The notes under the pieces are model-generated. The model did not search any database. It was not told the origin of the DNA and worked only from the letters and a program-made list of their open reading frames with translations. The position numbers were made by a program, and so were the translations under genes. A stretch of DNA of 64,000 nt from Sipunculus nudus (Eukaryota > Annelida > Sipuncula > Golfingiida > Sipunculidae), in assembly GCA_026874595.1 (NCBI GenBank), contig CM049316.1, positions 55,997,676 through 56,061,675 on the forward strand, read 5' to 3'. Shown piece after piece: positions 41,354 to 51,082 of the stretch (positions within the stretch are counted from its first letter, which is position 1; each line of letters opens with the position of its first letter).

Positions 41354-42820
41354 TCACGGACAGCATGAGGTGCGCCGGGTATCGTTTGGACCCGCGACCA
41401 GTCTTACAGATTTCGCTTGGACGACGTCTGGTTCTGTTGCAACTCTCACTTTCCATACACTTTGATACGTGTGCCCGGTACCTGTGCCAGCCATACATGT
41501 GTTGCAGCTGTTCGTGCACGCGTAAACCCACTTGCCGTACGGGGTGGCGACGCATCCGACGTTGTACGTTTTTCTTTCAATTTTTGCGTATTGCGTGCGT
41601 ACGAGCGTGAACATTCCGGTCGCGGCGTCGCAGTTGGCGAGTTCCAACTCCCATCCCAAGGAGAACCACATGTAAAACAACGTGAAACTAATGAACCTGG
41701 CGTTCCGCAGTGACAATATCTTTTCCTCTGGTATCTCCAGTACGAGCCGGTGGACGTCAGTCTTTTCACTGTGTGTCCTTTTCCCTCTGACTGCGTACAT
41801 TGTTTTCTGGAGCTTACATCCGAGCACGTGAACCAGGGCGTTCAGCATGATGTGTGGTTGCTTGTCGTGGTCTGTTCCCTCTGACAAAGCAGGCATATCG
41901 GTACCCAGCTTGGTGGGCATTTGGAAACATTCCCCCATTGAGCGCCAGGTGTCGCACAGGATGCGAAAGATGTCTTTGCGGCGCGGTATTTGTTTTGCCG
42001 TCAGCAGTGATACTTTCGTGCTGACGTGTTTTCCGATATGCAGCATACACACGTTACGAATGTGAACCCTTGACGCCTTGCGGAGCATTGTCTGCGGCGG
42101 ATCGCGCACCTGACGTTCGGTGTACCGGTGAGACGTTACATCCACAACGGGCATGCAGCATATCTGTTGGAACAGGTGTCCTTCGTTCGAAATCACGTGT
42201 TTCACACACGGTCGGTAAACAGTCTGCGGGTTTGTTTCAGCGGGTTCCCCTGTTTTCGTGTTAAGGATGGGAATCTGTTGTATCTGGTGCACACTCAGTA
42301 AACCTGCTTCCAAGCAGGTCAGGGGCGCGTTTACGGTGTATCCCATGTGCCACAGCAGGTACAGCAGGTACGCAACACCATATTGACCGAGCGCACTGTG
42401 ATTGCCAGAAAGATCAAAAGTCATCTCACCCTCGGGACCCGTGAACAGCCACTCTATGTCGTGCATTTGACAGATCCCCTCTACGGTTTTCAAGGAGACT
42501 CCTGATTCCTTCAATGTCCTGCAGTTGTCGGTGTGTGAGGAATCCATGGTGAACCGCGACATGTCGCGCATCATTGTTTCCCATGTCTCCATACACAGGG
42601 ACGACGGTAACCCGTGCTCACCGTCTGCACTTGATCTCAGTCTTTCCTGGTCACGCCACATCTGTTGGGTTGACCAGTTGAGTGCTTTGATGAGTACACG
42701 TGCTTTGTTATCGCGAACACGTAAACGCGCAGACATACCCGGTAGCAGTCCTCCTTCCACATCTGCTCTTGAATATATGTTGATCGGAACGAATGGAACA
42801 CTGTGCAGACGGTCTGCCAT
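41354..42820 (-). CDS. Unknown 488-aa protein of the core-like block
   Basis: A long complete frame starting at an ATG. It has no signal peptide and looks like a folded protein with mixed helices and strands. Cysteines are spread along it, with a cluster near the C-terminus (CTNSCNTC) that may bind metal. A more hydrophobic segment near residues 360-385 (RFISFTLFYMWFSLGWELEL) is probably a buried core rather than a membrane span. No domain recognised. It is the first minus-strand gene after the transposase, and a compact run of minus-strand genes follows. Confidence 0.75.
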   Translation of the reverse strand: MADRLHSVPFVPINIYSRADVEGGLLPGMSARLRVRDNKARVLIKALNWSTQQMWRDQERLRSSADGEHGLPSSLCMETWETMMRDMSRFTMDSSHTDNCRTLKESGVSLKTVEGICQMHDIEWLFTGPEGEMTFDLSGNHSALGQYGVAYLLYLLWHMGYTVNAPLTCLEAGLLSVHQIQQIPILNTKTGEPAETNPQTVYRPCVKHVISNEGHLFQQICCMPVVDVTSHRYTERQVRDPPQTMLRKASRVHIRNVCMLHIGKHVSTKVSLLTAKQIPRRKDIFRILCDTWRSMGECFQMPTKLGTDMPALSEGTDHDKQPHIMLNALVHVLGCKLQKTMYAVRGKRTHSEKTDVHRLVLEIPEEKILSLRNARFISFTLFYMWFSLGWELELANCDAATGMFTLVRTQYAKIERKTYNVGCVATPYGKWVYACTNSCNTCMAGTGTGHTYQSVWKVRVATEPDVVQAKSVRLVAGPNDTRRTSCCP

Positions 42821-43089
42821 CCTTTGTCTTGTTGTTGTGGCACCTTGTGCGCACAGTTAGACTTGCAGTAACAAAGTGTGTCTGATCTGTAACGGCAAAC
42901 CGGTTAAATATGTTCACGGCAAGGACAAACAGGCGGCCAAAACCAGCCAATAGGCGCTCTCAGAAATTGCTCGTCTAAGCATGACCCGCTTGCTGACGTC
43001 ACGCCGTACTTGCACCTGCACGTAGAAAATGTCAGCGCCAATAGCCGTTGCGCAATCTGGCTGGTTCAGGCAAGAATCACCCGTACCCG

Positions 43090-44277
43090 TCATGTGAAAT
43101 AATGACCGTCAGCTACGACCTGCACGCAGGAACGAGAGTCCATCGGTCGCCACTTTATGGTTGACACGAGTCGCACTGGCGTGCGGCACTGCGGGCACGG
43201 AATGTGTTCCGTGGTTGCTACTCCTCTCGCTCGGTTGTCTGTATGTACTTGTGCCATTTTTTTGTAACACGCAAGGCACACGTAATGTTCGCACTGGCTG
43301 AACACCACGTATTCCGCCTGCCCGCTTTTCTTCGGGTGATCGCGTGCAGCTTCCTCACAATTCTCCTGGCAGACGCTGCAAGATAGACGGCATGTCAGCA
43401 TGCACCCGTGCCCCATGCGTTTCATAACCCCGTTGAAGATGTCAAGCATTTCATTGTAACTGCAACCGTAACACAAGTCTGATATCAGATGGATCCAGGC
43501 CAATTTCCGTACCTGCCTCTCACAGGTTATCTGGTGTGTCCGCCTGTTCCTGAATACGTGTTCGGTATCGGCGTATGTCTTCAGGACCGCGTTTCTCGCG
43601 GCTTTCAGGTAACTGTTTACTGACGTGCGGAGGTATCTCATTGTATCCTTACGTTGTTTGCGTGGACGATCACTTTCCTCGAAGTGTACGCTGTCTGTGG
43701 TACGTTCATCAGCGAGGTGTGACACGCCTGGTGTCTCACGCGACATCGTCTTCCAGTAGGTGCTTTGCAAAAGCCTCGTGAGAGATAGTTTGTAAACGTC
43801 GGCCTCGTGAACACCCGAAGCGCTCAGCTGCTGCAGGTGTCTGCGGCTTGCTGCCAGGCGAGGGATAAAGTCCGCTTGTTCCGATAAACTTGCCAGGTAC
43901 TTCGGTACGTGCGGTGTCAGTTCGCCTGCCGTGTATGGAATGTGATTATCGTCACGTGTCACGTCCTGCGGTAATCGCTTCTCGTTCAAGGTTGCTTCCG
44001 TTTTTTTATCCAACCGACCGAGTTCACGGGTGCCCCACCAAATGAGATGTCTTTCCAGGCTCCACAGTCCCAGTGCGGCGTCTTCGTCGATGGTACGTGG
44101 GGTGTCGGGGTGGACTACATGTGTATGTGGCACAGATGATATCGATTCCGATTCTTCCCGCCTTTGTCTCGCACCGAGAGATTCTCCGTTGCCGGCCTCA
44201 GTTCTCCGTCGTAAGCTGATGGGCGCCAGAGGTTGCAGAGACTGTAACACGTCGTGGTTTAAAACCGACATGCCCAT
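43090..44277 (-). CDS. RING-finger protein (395 aa)
   Basis: Residues about 285-370 carry a RING-like finger: CRLSCSVCQENC, a long insert, then FSQCEHYVCLACYKKM and CPQCRTPV. The usual first pair (CSVC) and C-x-H-x2-C-x2-C core are present, but the loop between them is longer than in most RINGs. The rest is helical, Arg-rich and unrecognised, so substrate binding is unknown. RING proteins of this large size are common in malacoherpesviruses and other invertebrate DNA viruses, where they are probable ubiquitin ligases or transactivators. The start codon overlaps the end of the upstream 344-aa gene by 80 bases. Confidence 0.8.
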   Translation of the reverse strand: MGMSVLNHDVLQSLQPLAPISLRRRTEAGNGESLGARQRREESESISSVPHTHVVHPDTPRTIDEDAALGLWSLERHLIWWGTRELGRLDKKTEATLNEKRLPQDVTRDDNHIPYTAGELTPHVPKYLASLSEQADFIPRLAASRRHLQQLSASGVHEADVYKLSLTRLLQSTYWKTMSRETPGVSHLADERTTDSVHFEESDRPRKQRKDTMRYLRTSVNSYLKAARNAVLKTYADTEHVFRNRRTHQITCERQVRKLAWIHLISDLCYGCSYNEMLDIFNGVMKRMGHGCMLTCRLSCSVCQENCEEAARDHPKKSGQAEYVVFSQCEHYVCLACYKKMAQVHTDNRARGVATTEHIPCPQCRTPVRLVSTIKWRPMDSRSCVQVVADGHYFT

Positions 44278-45232
44278 CCGCTTTGCCCATCGTTACTCGT
44301 ACGTCTGCAATGACTGCGCCCGTCAGGAGCGACTGCCACGTTTTTAATACTGTCACCTTTGGGGCACGCGTGTCTTCCGGCGGAGTGCTGTTTTCACAAA
44401 CGGGTGCACCTCTCCAGCGGGTCACGGGTCGTGTTGACAATGCCCTCTCCGGGTCTATCAAACCGGTTTCAGGGTTACAGGCATCCAGAGGATGCAGCCG
44501 TGGGTACAACATCTTCATACACGTTGAAAACCCCCGTCCCTGTCCAACAGCATATTCCGTTTTGCTGATTTCGGCGTCTTCTTTAGCACAGGCGGTTTCT
44601 ATTGCACACACGGCTGTCCTGTACGCAGCGGATGCGATATGGGAAATATCCGCTTCCCGCTGCTGTGGATTGTATCCCGGGACACCGGCCAACCAGCTGT
44701 TGTGTCGTGCGATAATTTCCCACGTGTACACGAGGGATCCGAAATCGACCGGCGAAGCTGTTAATAACCGGGGGAATACCTGTCGTTTGAACCTCTCGAG
44801 CGTTGGTACGCGGCAGACCGGCATGTGCCTGGCCATATCAAATATGAATATACAATACGCAGTTGTGGCAGGGCAAGGTTTGCACGTTATCGATGTGACA
44901 CACTTGTATATTGCTGTGCACCACCTGAGCAGGCGAGACCTGCGACATGTGCGGTTGGATGTTTCGTTGCGTAAACCGAACAGCGACATCTTGCACGTGA
45001 GGAGGGGCACGGCATCTGGAGGGTGTGAAGGCATCTTGTTCACTGGGTGCTTATATTTCTGCAACCCGACTTTTGTATTGGTATTCCTGTTGTAGATGGA
45101 GTACTTTGTACTCTCACGTGACTCTGCATGGTTTAATGCTGCCCGCAGTTTCATCGAATAAATGTCAGAAACATTTAGCTGAAATCCGTTTCCTCTGTCT
45201 TCTGTTTGTGCGCGATGGTGTATGTATTTCAT
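44198..45232 (-). CDS. Unknown 344-aa protein overlapping the RING gene
   Basis: A complete frame; I start at the first ATG (45232), though Met67 (PSHPPDAVPLL follows) or Met127 are also possible because the N-terminal part is poorer in structure. It has several Cys and basic residues and no recognised domain. The C-terminal 27 codons overlap the RING gene in a different frame, which suggests a tightly packed cluster. No signal peptide is visible from the chosen start. A 55-aa membrane protein gene lies 100 bases upstream. Confidence 0.65.
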   Translation of the reverse strand: MKYIHHRAQTEDRGNGFQLNVSDIYSMKLRAALNHAESRESTKYSIYNRNTNTKVGLQKYKHPVNKMPSHPPDAVPLLTCKMSLFGLRNETSNRTCRRSRLLRWCTAIYKCVTSITCKPCPATTAYCIFIFDMARHMPVCRVPTLERFKRQVFPRLLTASPVDFGSLVYTWEIIARHNSWLAGVPGYNPQQREADISHIASAAYRTAVCAIETACAKEDAEISKTEYAVGQGRGFSTCMKMLYPRLHPLDACNPETGLIDPERALSTRPVTRWRGAPVCENSTPPEDTRAPKVTVLKTWQSLLTGAVIADVRVTMGKADGHVGFKPRRVTVSATSGAHQLTTEN

Positions 45233-45334
45233 GTTGCGCCCGCAGATATCATATCGACCGCACGTTACATTTCTCAAATAACAAAATGTCAGCTGTGTTT
45301 AATAGCATACTATTTGTCACGACTAAACGTTGGG

Positions 45335-45502
45335 TCACATTTTCCTACACAACCTGTTGTACGCCACACCGAGTCCAATCATTGTAAAGGTCAGTCCGAA
45401 CAGTAAAAAAATCATGGCACCCCAGTAACATTTGCGGAGGCGACGTCCCCGGGCAAGGTACAAAAGGGCTGACACACTCAGGTCGTGCGGCTTACACTGC
45501 AT
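45335..45502 (-). CDS. Small single-span membrane protein (55 aa)
   Basis: A short complete frame from ATG to TGA. Residues 1-27 are basic and Cys-containing, and residues about 28-48 are a clear membrane segment (GAMIFLLFGLTFTMIGLGVA), followed by a short basic, Cys-containing tail. The basic N-terminal side before the span favours an N-in orientation. Herpesviruses and other enveloped DNA viruses carry such small envelope proteins, but I cannot name a homolog. It fits the gap between neighbours on the same strand. Confidence 0.6.
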   Translation of the reverse strand: MQCKPHDLSVSALLYLARGRRLRKCYWGAMIFLLFGLTFTMIGLGVAYNRLCRKM

Positions 45503-45698
45503 CCTTGGGTTTTTTTATCGTGACCTGGCCGACCGGAAATACAAACCGCGCGATGCTCTGGTCGTTTGCCAAACGGGTCGCCCTCAGCACTGAAATCGTG
45601 TCACTATTCCGGGTAAAATGTAATGAACTGTTACACCGTCTTACACGGAGACTGAAAAATGCAGTATTTACAAATATCCCGACCCTTCTCCGTGGAGG

Positions 45699-46835
45699 TT
45701 AGTCCTGTGCGTCGATTGAAAGCCCCAGCGCGCAAATGACGTCTCCGTACAAGTAACAGGACACGTCGGCTGGTGGCACGATTTGTGATATAATTTCGCT
45801 GTCGCATTCGTCGTCCAACGAAAGTTCACAGAAAGGAGGGAGGACTTCGGCGTCCGACAGCATCGACGGGTCGCACCTCAATTCAAATGATGCTCCCTTT
45901 TCACAGTCACCGTATCTCTCCGTCAGGTGTAATGTGACCTTGCAGAGACCTTCCCATTTTTGTGTGTCGCCTGGGTGTGTTACATGTGTTATTTTCCCGT
46001 TGCAGGGGACGGCTGCGGGGTTAAAGAATGATGGTGTACGACCGGGAGGCTGCGTGTCATGCTGCGCGTCATCGCCCACGTCACCATACCTGGCAACGAA
46101 AAAGTCATGAGTTTGTGCGGCTGGTACTATCACAGCGTGCCACGAGAGACGGGGACACAAGCGGTAAGTGTTGTTTCTTTTCGTCAGCAAAGTGTCACGT
46201 ACGAGGAGGAGCATGTCCGCTGGGTCTTGCATGTGTGGAAATTGTTCGGGTGGGTCGAACAAGACGCACTCGAAAGATGCCCCTTCCGGTAAAACGGCTG
46301 TGAGAGTACGTATCTTCCTTTTTGATTTACTAGTTTCAGAATCTTCTATTAGTTGTACGCGACCGACGACTGTTATGTGCTCGTCCACGTGACACTTAAA
46401 CCGGCCGGGGGCTGGTATGTCACAGAATGAGGTGCCGTTTTCGTGCTGGTCTTTTGTCAGTAATTCTTTACAGGTTTCTGCTATACGTAACCGCCCCAGA
46501 TTGAGCTGTTGAGACGTCAGTTCCGACCAACTGGTAGGCGGATGGTGACGCTCCCACACGAATCCTTTCACACTCAAAACAAGGCCGTTGCAGATACGCT
46601 TGAAATTGCCAGACACACGGTACCATTCTCCGGGTGCCCACTGTTCGATTTGTTGACCATCGGAAACGTTTAACACGACACACGTCCCCTCTGAGTCGTA
46701 AACGACGGCTCGGAAATTCCCACCGGTACTTGAATACATTGCGACGGTGACAGCAGCGCCGGGAACGCCGGTGTCTAAGTTCGAAATGGCTTCGCATTGA
46801 GCCATGTTATTGTGTTTCTGTCGCGGATGAGTCAT
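45699..46835 (-). CDS. Protein with probable OB-fold (ssDNA-binding-like) domains (378 aa)
   Basis: Three regions look like strand-rich barrels. About 30-90 contains AVVYDSEGTCVVLNVS and WYRVSG. About 145-225 has ITVVGRVQLIED, RTLTAVL and SFECVLFDPP. About 280-370 has KITHVTHPGDTQKWEG, CKVTLHLTERYGD and YLYGDVICALGLSI. The pattern of beta-strands with conserved Gly/Val turns resembles RPA-like OB folds, which bind single-stranded DNA, so a replication role is plausible. This is inferred from pattern only. The start at 46835 overlaps the previous gene's stop as ATGA; a second ATG at 46805 is an alternative. Confidence 0.55.
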   Translation of the reverse strand: MTHPRQKHNNMAQCEAISNLDTGVPGAAVTVAMYSSTGGNFRAVVYDSEGTCVVLNVSDGQQIEQWAPGEWYRVSGNFKRICNGLVLSVKGFVWERHHPPTSWSELTSQQLNLGRLRIAETCKELLTKDQHENGTSFCDIPAPGRFKCHVDEHITVVGRVQLIEDSETSKSKRKIRTLTAVLPEGASFECVLFDPPEQFPHMQDPADMLLLVRDTLLTKRNNTYRLCPRLSWHAVIVPAAQTHDFFVARYGDVGDDAQHDTQPPGRTPSFFNPAAVPCNGKITHVTHPGDTQKWEGLCKVTLHLTERYGDCEKGASFELRCDPSMLSDAEVLPPFCELSLDDECDSEIISQIVPPADVSCYLYGDVICALGLSIDAQD

Positions 46836-48127
46836 TCGAAATGGCAGTGGTCCGCGATGTTTTGAATCATATACAAGCGGTTTGTTATCTGGCACGTCAC
46901 GTGCGATAACCGGTTAGTAAACACGCCCTGTAAAAAACAGTCAGAAGGCAGGTCGTCCACGTACACGCACGGGCCGTCTGGCAGTGCGTCCATTCCCACG
47001 CTCAATGTATCAGGGTTGGGTGGGTCCTGGTCTACGTCCCATGCTGTTGAACGTGCGATTTCCATGGCGTTCAGGTCGGCGCTGACCAAGTCCGGGTTCC
47101 ACACGCGGTTGTGTTGCGCCAACAAGCACAGCATGCACGGTAATCTGACGAGCAGGTCTTCGCAGTGCAGCTGTTCGTTTCTGTCGCCTGACACGAAAGC
47201 AAAACGTTGTGACGGTAACTGGGAGGGATCTCTGGCCTGCTGCAGAAATTCGTACATGAAAAGAACAATGTTGAAACATTCCAGTAAACGAACGTGATTT
47301 GTGACCGCTAAGCTTACGTCGAACAATTTCGCTGGCAGGGCGACAAGTCCACGTGGATGCGAAGTCCCTTGCATACGCGACGACTTCCGCATATACGCTG
47401 AGGCGACACACGTTGGTAGGGTGCAGCGGGCCTCCGTGTAAACCACCCGCAATGCCTCTGACAAACCCTCTGATACGGGTATGTTCTTGAAGCCGGCGGC
47501 ATCGACCAGATGTTCCACTATGTCGCGGCGTGCGCTTAGTGACATCCAACTGTTTGCGTGTTTGAACGTATGGGGAGTTCCAACCACTTGAGCTAAGGGG
47601 TTACGGGCTGCGACACGTACAGCGCGCGCCGGTGGTCCTTGGTTGTCCTGTGTGACAGGGCGCAGTTTGCAACGCTGGTCTGTTGAATATTTTTCCCCGT
47701 TGCAGTTATCAGGTATTTCATCAGGGTTGTCTGGGAAAAGTGAATGTTCCAGTGTCAAAGCTTGTACGCCTTCTTCTTCCACCTTCACGACCATTGGAAG
47801 GCTTGTGTTGGAGTTGGCGGGAACTTCTCGTGCTTTGTGCGTGTTTCCTGGGCATGACACTACCATAAACCCTTCTCTGCGTTCTGAACCGTCAGGTAGA
47901 CGTGAACGTGTCCCGTCTTCACGCTTCGACAGTCCTGTCGGGATGATCGACACAGGGGCCCCGAGGTTGTATGAGCATACTGTAAGGGCGCTCTTTATTG
48001 CATTGACGTTCACGTTATCCGAACGTTTGCAACCGGCAGACGCATGGTCATGCGACAGGGTCTGTTCCTGTGTGTTGAATGTGGTCCACGGAGACAGGGG
48101 TACAACCCTAAGGTTTCTGTCCGCCAT
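46832..48127 (-). CDS. Unknown 431-aa protein
   Basis: A complete frame from a clear ATG. The first 200 residues are polar, with Gly, Ser and Pro-rich stretches, and the C-terminal half is more regular and mostly helical with many cysteines. No recognised domain. Its stop overlaps the start of the next gene (ATGA), implying a shared transcript or reinitiation. On the other side it is divergent from the 879-aa gene, with only 76 bases between the two ATGs. A core gene of the virus is likely from its place in the block. Confidence 0.7.
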   Translation of the reverse strand: MADRNLRVVPLSPWTTFNTQEQTLSHDHASAGCKRSDNVNVNAIKSALTVCSYNLGAPVSIIPTGLSKREDGTRSRLPDGSERREGFMVVSCPGNTHKAREVPANSNTSLPMVVKVEEEGVQALTLEHSLFPDNPDEIPDNCNGEKYSTDQRCKLRPVTQDNQGPPARAVRVAARNPLAQVVGTPHTFKHANSWMSLSARRDIVEHLVDAAGFKNIPVSEGLSEALRVVYTEARCTLPTCVASAYMRKSSRMQGTSHPRGLVALPAKLFDVSLAVTNHVRLLECFNIVLFMYEFLQQARDPSQLPSQRFAFVSGDRNEQLHCEDLLVRLPCMLCLLAQHNRVWNPDLVSADLNAMEIARSTAWDVDQDPPNPDTLSVGMDALPDGPCVYVDDLPSDCFLQGVFTNRLSHVTCQITNRLYMIQNIADHCHFE

Positions 48128-48203
48128 GCCTTATTTGGGTGATCGGAGGCCGATGTCCGGCCTGAGTTGACTTTCAAAAAAAAAGAACAATCGGTGAAAC
48201 ACT

Positions 48204-50843
48204 ATGGCTTCCTCAGACGACCGATCGGCACACACGGTGCAGGAGCGCGGTGTAGCTGTCGGGCACCCGCTCGAATGCCCGGATTCTACAGAGTGGCTCA
48301 GGTTGTGGGCGGACACGTTGACGGCGCTGATCGATGTGAACGTATCAAAACATGTGTATCCTGATCTTATGCTTCAGAGTTTGCCACGCTTGCGGTCAAA
48401 CGCGTGTGTGGCAAAGGAAATGTCATTTTTTGTACGCGAAAGTCTGCATTGTTCTTTATCGCGTGTCACGTACGGACTGTCCTTGCTCTTGCCGCGACTG
48501 TCCCTCGAGATGGATCACGTTGCTTCCTGTCTGGAAGAATACGTTCGTAACTCTCAAGACATGCAGCGAGACGCGAGGTGTTGTAGAAACCAGGGCTTGA
48601 CGGAACAGCAGGTTGAGTCGCTGTGTCAGAAATACTTCCGTTCTGTGCTTCGGACAGAGGACTGTCGGTTTTGGCACACAACGGGCAGTAACACTGCATG
48701 GACGGTGCACGAGATGCAGAAATGCTGTTGGGACCTTGATTTCGCTTTTTATAGCACACCCCTGGAAGAGGTTATTACCGCCCTCGGAGAGCTAGAGGAA
48801 GTATGTGCGAAACTGTTTGTTTCAGTTTGGGTATTGCCTCCCCACCTGTTGGATATGAGCCTGGGTTGTTTAGCATGTGTTTCTGCTCAGGCCTTTGCGT
48901 ATTCCCTCGCGCAAGATGGGTCCCGTGCAGGGGCCGACCCACCTGAACAAACCAAGTTAGGTGCCAGTAACTGTTCTCATATTGTGTCATGTGACACGGG
49001 GCATGATCTTTTCCAGACGTTAAATGTGCCGGCAGGAAGCGGGTCATGTCAACGGGAGCGAAGCAGAGATGGAGCTGCTCCTGCAGGTGATGGCGAACGT
49101 GTGGCCGCGGTCAACCAGTTGCCTAACGCTCCTGACATGGCACTGGCTGCCGGTTCTCCACGTCCTATAAACTCTGTCGACCCCACTGAAGACAGGTATT
49201 ACTGTGGTTTCGGGAACACCTCTGGCGCAGACGACAGGCTCCTCAAGGAGCTGCGACTGGGTAACAGTCATGTGGCAGAAAAGACCCGTCTGTTGTTGGA
49301 AAACATGAGGCGCGCCCGTTCGGAAATAGACTCGCATTGGCGGAATTCGGCTGATATTTTTAGATGGTGTGGTGAACGCGGTGACACTGACGTGCAAACC
49401 GAGGGTCATTACGCGGGCAATGCTGTTCTCATGTACACGGTTCCCGTCTACGGGTTGACTGTTGAAGAGCTCGTGGGGAACGAGTTTGCGGCCATGGACG
49501 CTCAGGCCGAGCTTGAAGCCCGCAAACACGAGACTAGGATCAAGGAGCAGTTAAAAAAAGCTAGGGACCGTGGAGTCCAAGACGCGCCACAAGCTGTTGC
49601 GTGGGACATCTTGAAAGGGATTAACATGGATGGAAGCAACAACGGGGGTTTGGCGCAAATGTTGGAGCGGGTGACAGGGAGGCGTTATGGGGTCGGCAAC
49701 CAAGCAGTTGGATGTGGAAACAATGAACGTCCTGGACGTTCTTGCGTTGATGATTACATCGATACCTTGGTTACGGAGATGACGTCATGTGACATAGACT
49801 CCGTCCAGAAATCGGTGGGAGAGCGCGTTTTCGAACGTCACCGCAAACTGGTGAGGGCGAGGCACGCAAAGCTGTTGCGCAAATTGCGCAGGGCGAAAGA
49901 AGACCTGTCCTGTTGCATGCAGCCCCGCGTAGCGGGACAAGAGGTCTTGTCAGGACTTTTCGCCGTCAGACGATGTGTCAAAGCAGTGCAGCTCTTCCGA
50001 GAGGTTGTTTCCGCGCAGGCGGGAGCAGACGTGAACCCCGACGATTTGCAAAATGGTTGGCTTGTGCCTGGGGATGGGTCACCGTATGATCCGTCCCGTG
50101 ATCCTCGCCCGCGTGTAGCTGAAGCGTGGGAGGTCAGTTGCGGGGAGCCCCTGCTGGAAACTGTCAACATATCGATGGCCTCAGAACTGACTAAGTCCCT
50201 GCAACTTGGCCCTATGTGGATGTCCAGGGACTCGCACGAGGATACAGCGTGTCCCGTCAGGGCGGGATTTGTTATGCACGCTGTTTGGTCTGCAAGAGGC
50301 GTCCCCGCGTCTGCGCGTGCTGACGTTGAGAGGTTCTGCACTTTGAAATCGGAAATGGGAGCACTGGGGTCACGTCAGGCGGAACGCTTCGGGGATGTGT
50401 TCCCAGTGATGCAGGAACAGTATCTGGAACTGCTGCAGCAGTTGCGGGCGCAGGAAGCGCAGACGTCGTCAGGTGATGCCGAAAACCAATCTAGTCTGGA
50501 CAGTTTGAAGCAAACACGGTTTCTCTGCCACATGCACAAGGTTCGGTTGGTGGCATATGCTGTTGTGGCGCACCAATTGGCCCATCCGGGGAACCGTGTC
50601 CGTTGTCTGTCTGTGGCCGATCCGTCACATTTATGTCCGGGGGAAGGGGGGGAGGTTTACGCTCTCGAGGAGGCTGTATATGTGGGGCCCGCTTTTTCAC
50701 CACACACGCTGATATCCAGGCGACACTACACGCCTCCGGTAAACGACGCTGACGCACAAGAGGCAAACGCGCGGGATCTATGGCATATAAAACAGAGTCA
50801 TGACATCTTCGAACTCCTGGCTGCTGCACCAGCGACGCGTTGA
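48204..50843 (+). CDS. Large unknown protein (879 aa), mostly helical
   Basis: A long complete frame with no signal peptide or membrane segment. Two long helical stretches are visible (about 30-240 and 430-600), the latter with many charged residues that could form a coiled coil (RHRKLVRARHAKLLRKLRRAKEDL). Cys is frequent. A Gly/Pro-rich patch lies near 250-320. Nothing was recognised. It shares a short divergent promoter with the 431-aa gene. A structural or tegument-type protein is possible, but there is no specific evidence. Confidence 0.7.
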   Translation: MASSDDRSAHTVQERGVAVGHPLECPDSTEWLRLWADTLTALIDVNVSKHVYPDLMLQSLPRLRSNACVAKEMSFFVRESLHCSLSRVTYGLSLLLPRLSLEMDHVASCLEEYVRNSQDMQRDARCCRNQGLTEQQVESLCQKYFRSVLRTEDCRFWHTTGSNTAWTVHEMQKCCWDLDFAFYSTPLEEVITALGELEEVCAKLFVSVWVLPPHLLDMSLGCLACVSAQAFAYSLAQDGSRAGADPPEQTKLGASNCSHIVSCDTGHDLFQTLNVPAGSGSCQRERSRDGAAPAGDGERVAAVNQLPNAPDMALAAGSPRPINSVDPTEDRYYCGFGNTSGADDRLLKELRLGNSHVAEKTRLLLENMRRARSEIDSHWRNSADIFRWCGERGDTDVQTEGHYAGNAVLMYTVPVYGLTVEELVGNEFAAMDAQAELEARKHETRIKEQLKKARDRGVQDAPQAVAWDILKGINMDGSNNGGLAQMLERVTGRRYGVGNQAVGCGNNERPGRSCVDDYIDTLVTEMTSCDIDSVQKSVGERVFERHRKLVRARHAKLLRKLRRAKEDLSCCMQPRVAGQEVLSGLFAVRRCVKAVQLFREVVSAQAGADVNPDDLQNGWLVPGDGSPYDPSRDPRPRVAEAWEVSCGEPLLETVNISMASELTKSLQLGPMWMSRDSHEDTACPVRAGFVMHAVWSARGVPASARADVERFCTLKSEMGALGSRQAERFGDVFPVMQEQYLELLQQLRAQEAQTSSGDAENQSSLDSLKQTRFLCHMHKVRLVAYAVVAHQLAHPGNRVRCLSVADPSHLCPGEGGEVYALEEAVYVGPAFSPHTLISRRHYTPPVNDADAQEANARDLWHIKQSHDIFELLAAAPATR

Positions 50844-51082
50844 CTTTCGTCGTATCCTATATGAAACAAAACACTCATGATACCAAACCAAATAAAACCA
50901 AACACATACAGTCATAATGTGCAATGTGATATTTATTCATTAAACAAAATATATTTATTGTATGCAGGTTTTGATGTTGCATTGTGTGTATATGTGTGTC
51001 TGTACATATGTGTATATGTGTGTGTCTGTACATATTGAAATGTCCAGTTTGGCAGTTGTGACATGATTTCTAACAAGTCTTA
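50844..51082. terminator. Convergent poly(A) signals
   Basis: AATAAA (+) at 50891-50896 ends the 879-aa gene, and TTTATT at 50932-50937 gives the minus-strand signal of the 760-aa gene. A GTGT run follows near 50985-51030. Confidence 0.55.

Noticed and set aside
44283-45095. 270-codon plus-strand frame opposite the 344-aa gene
   Set aside because: The minus-strand frame is longer, part of a same-strand cluster, and the antisense frame has no recognisable domain; likely a mirror of codon bias.
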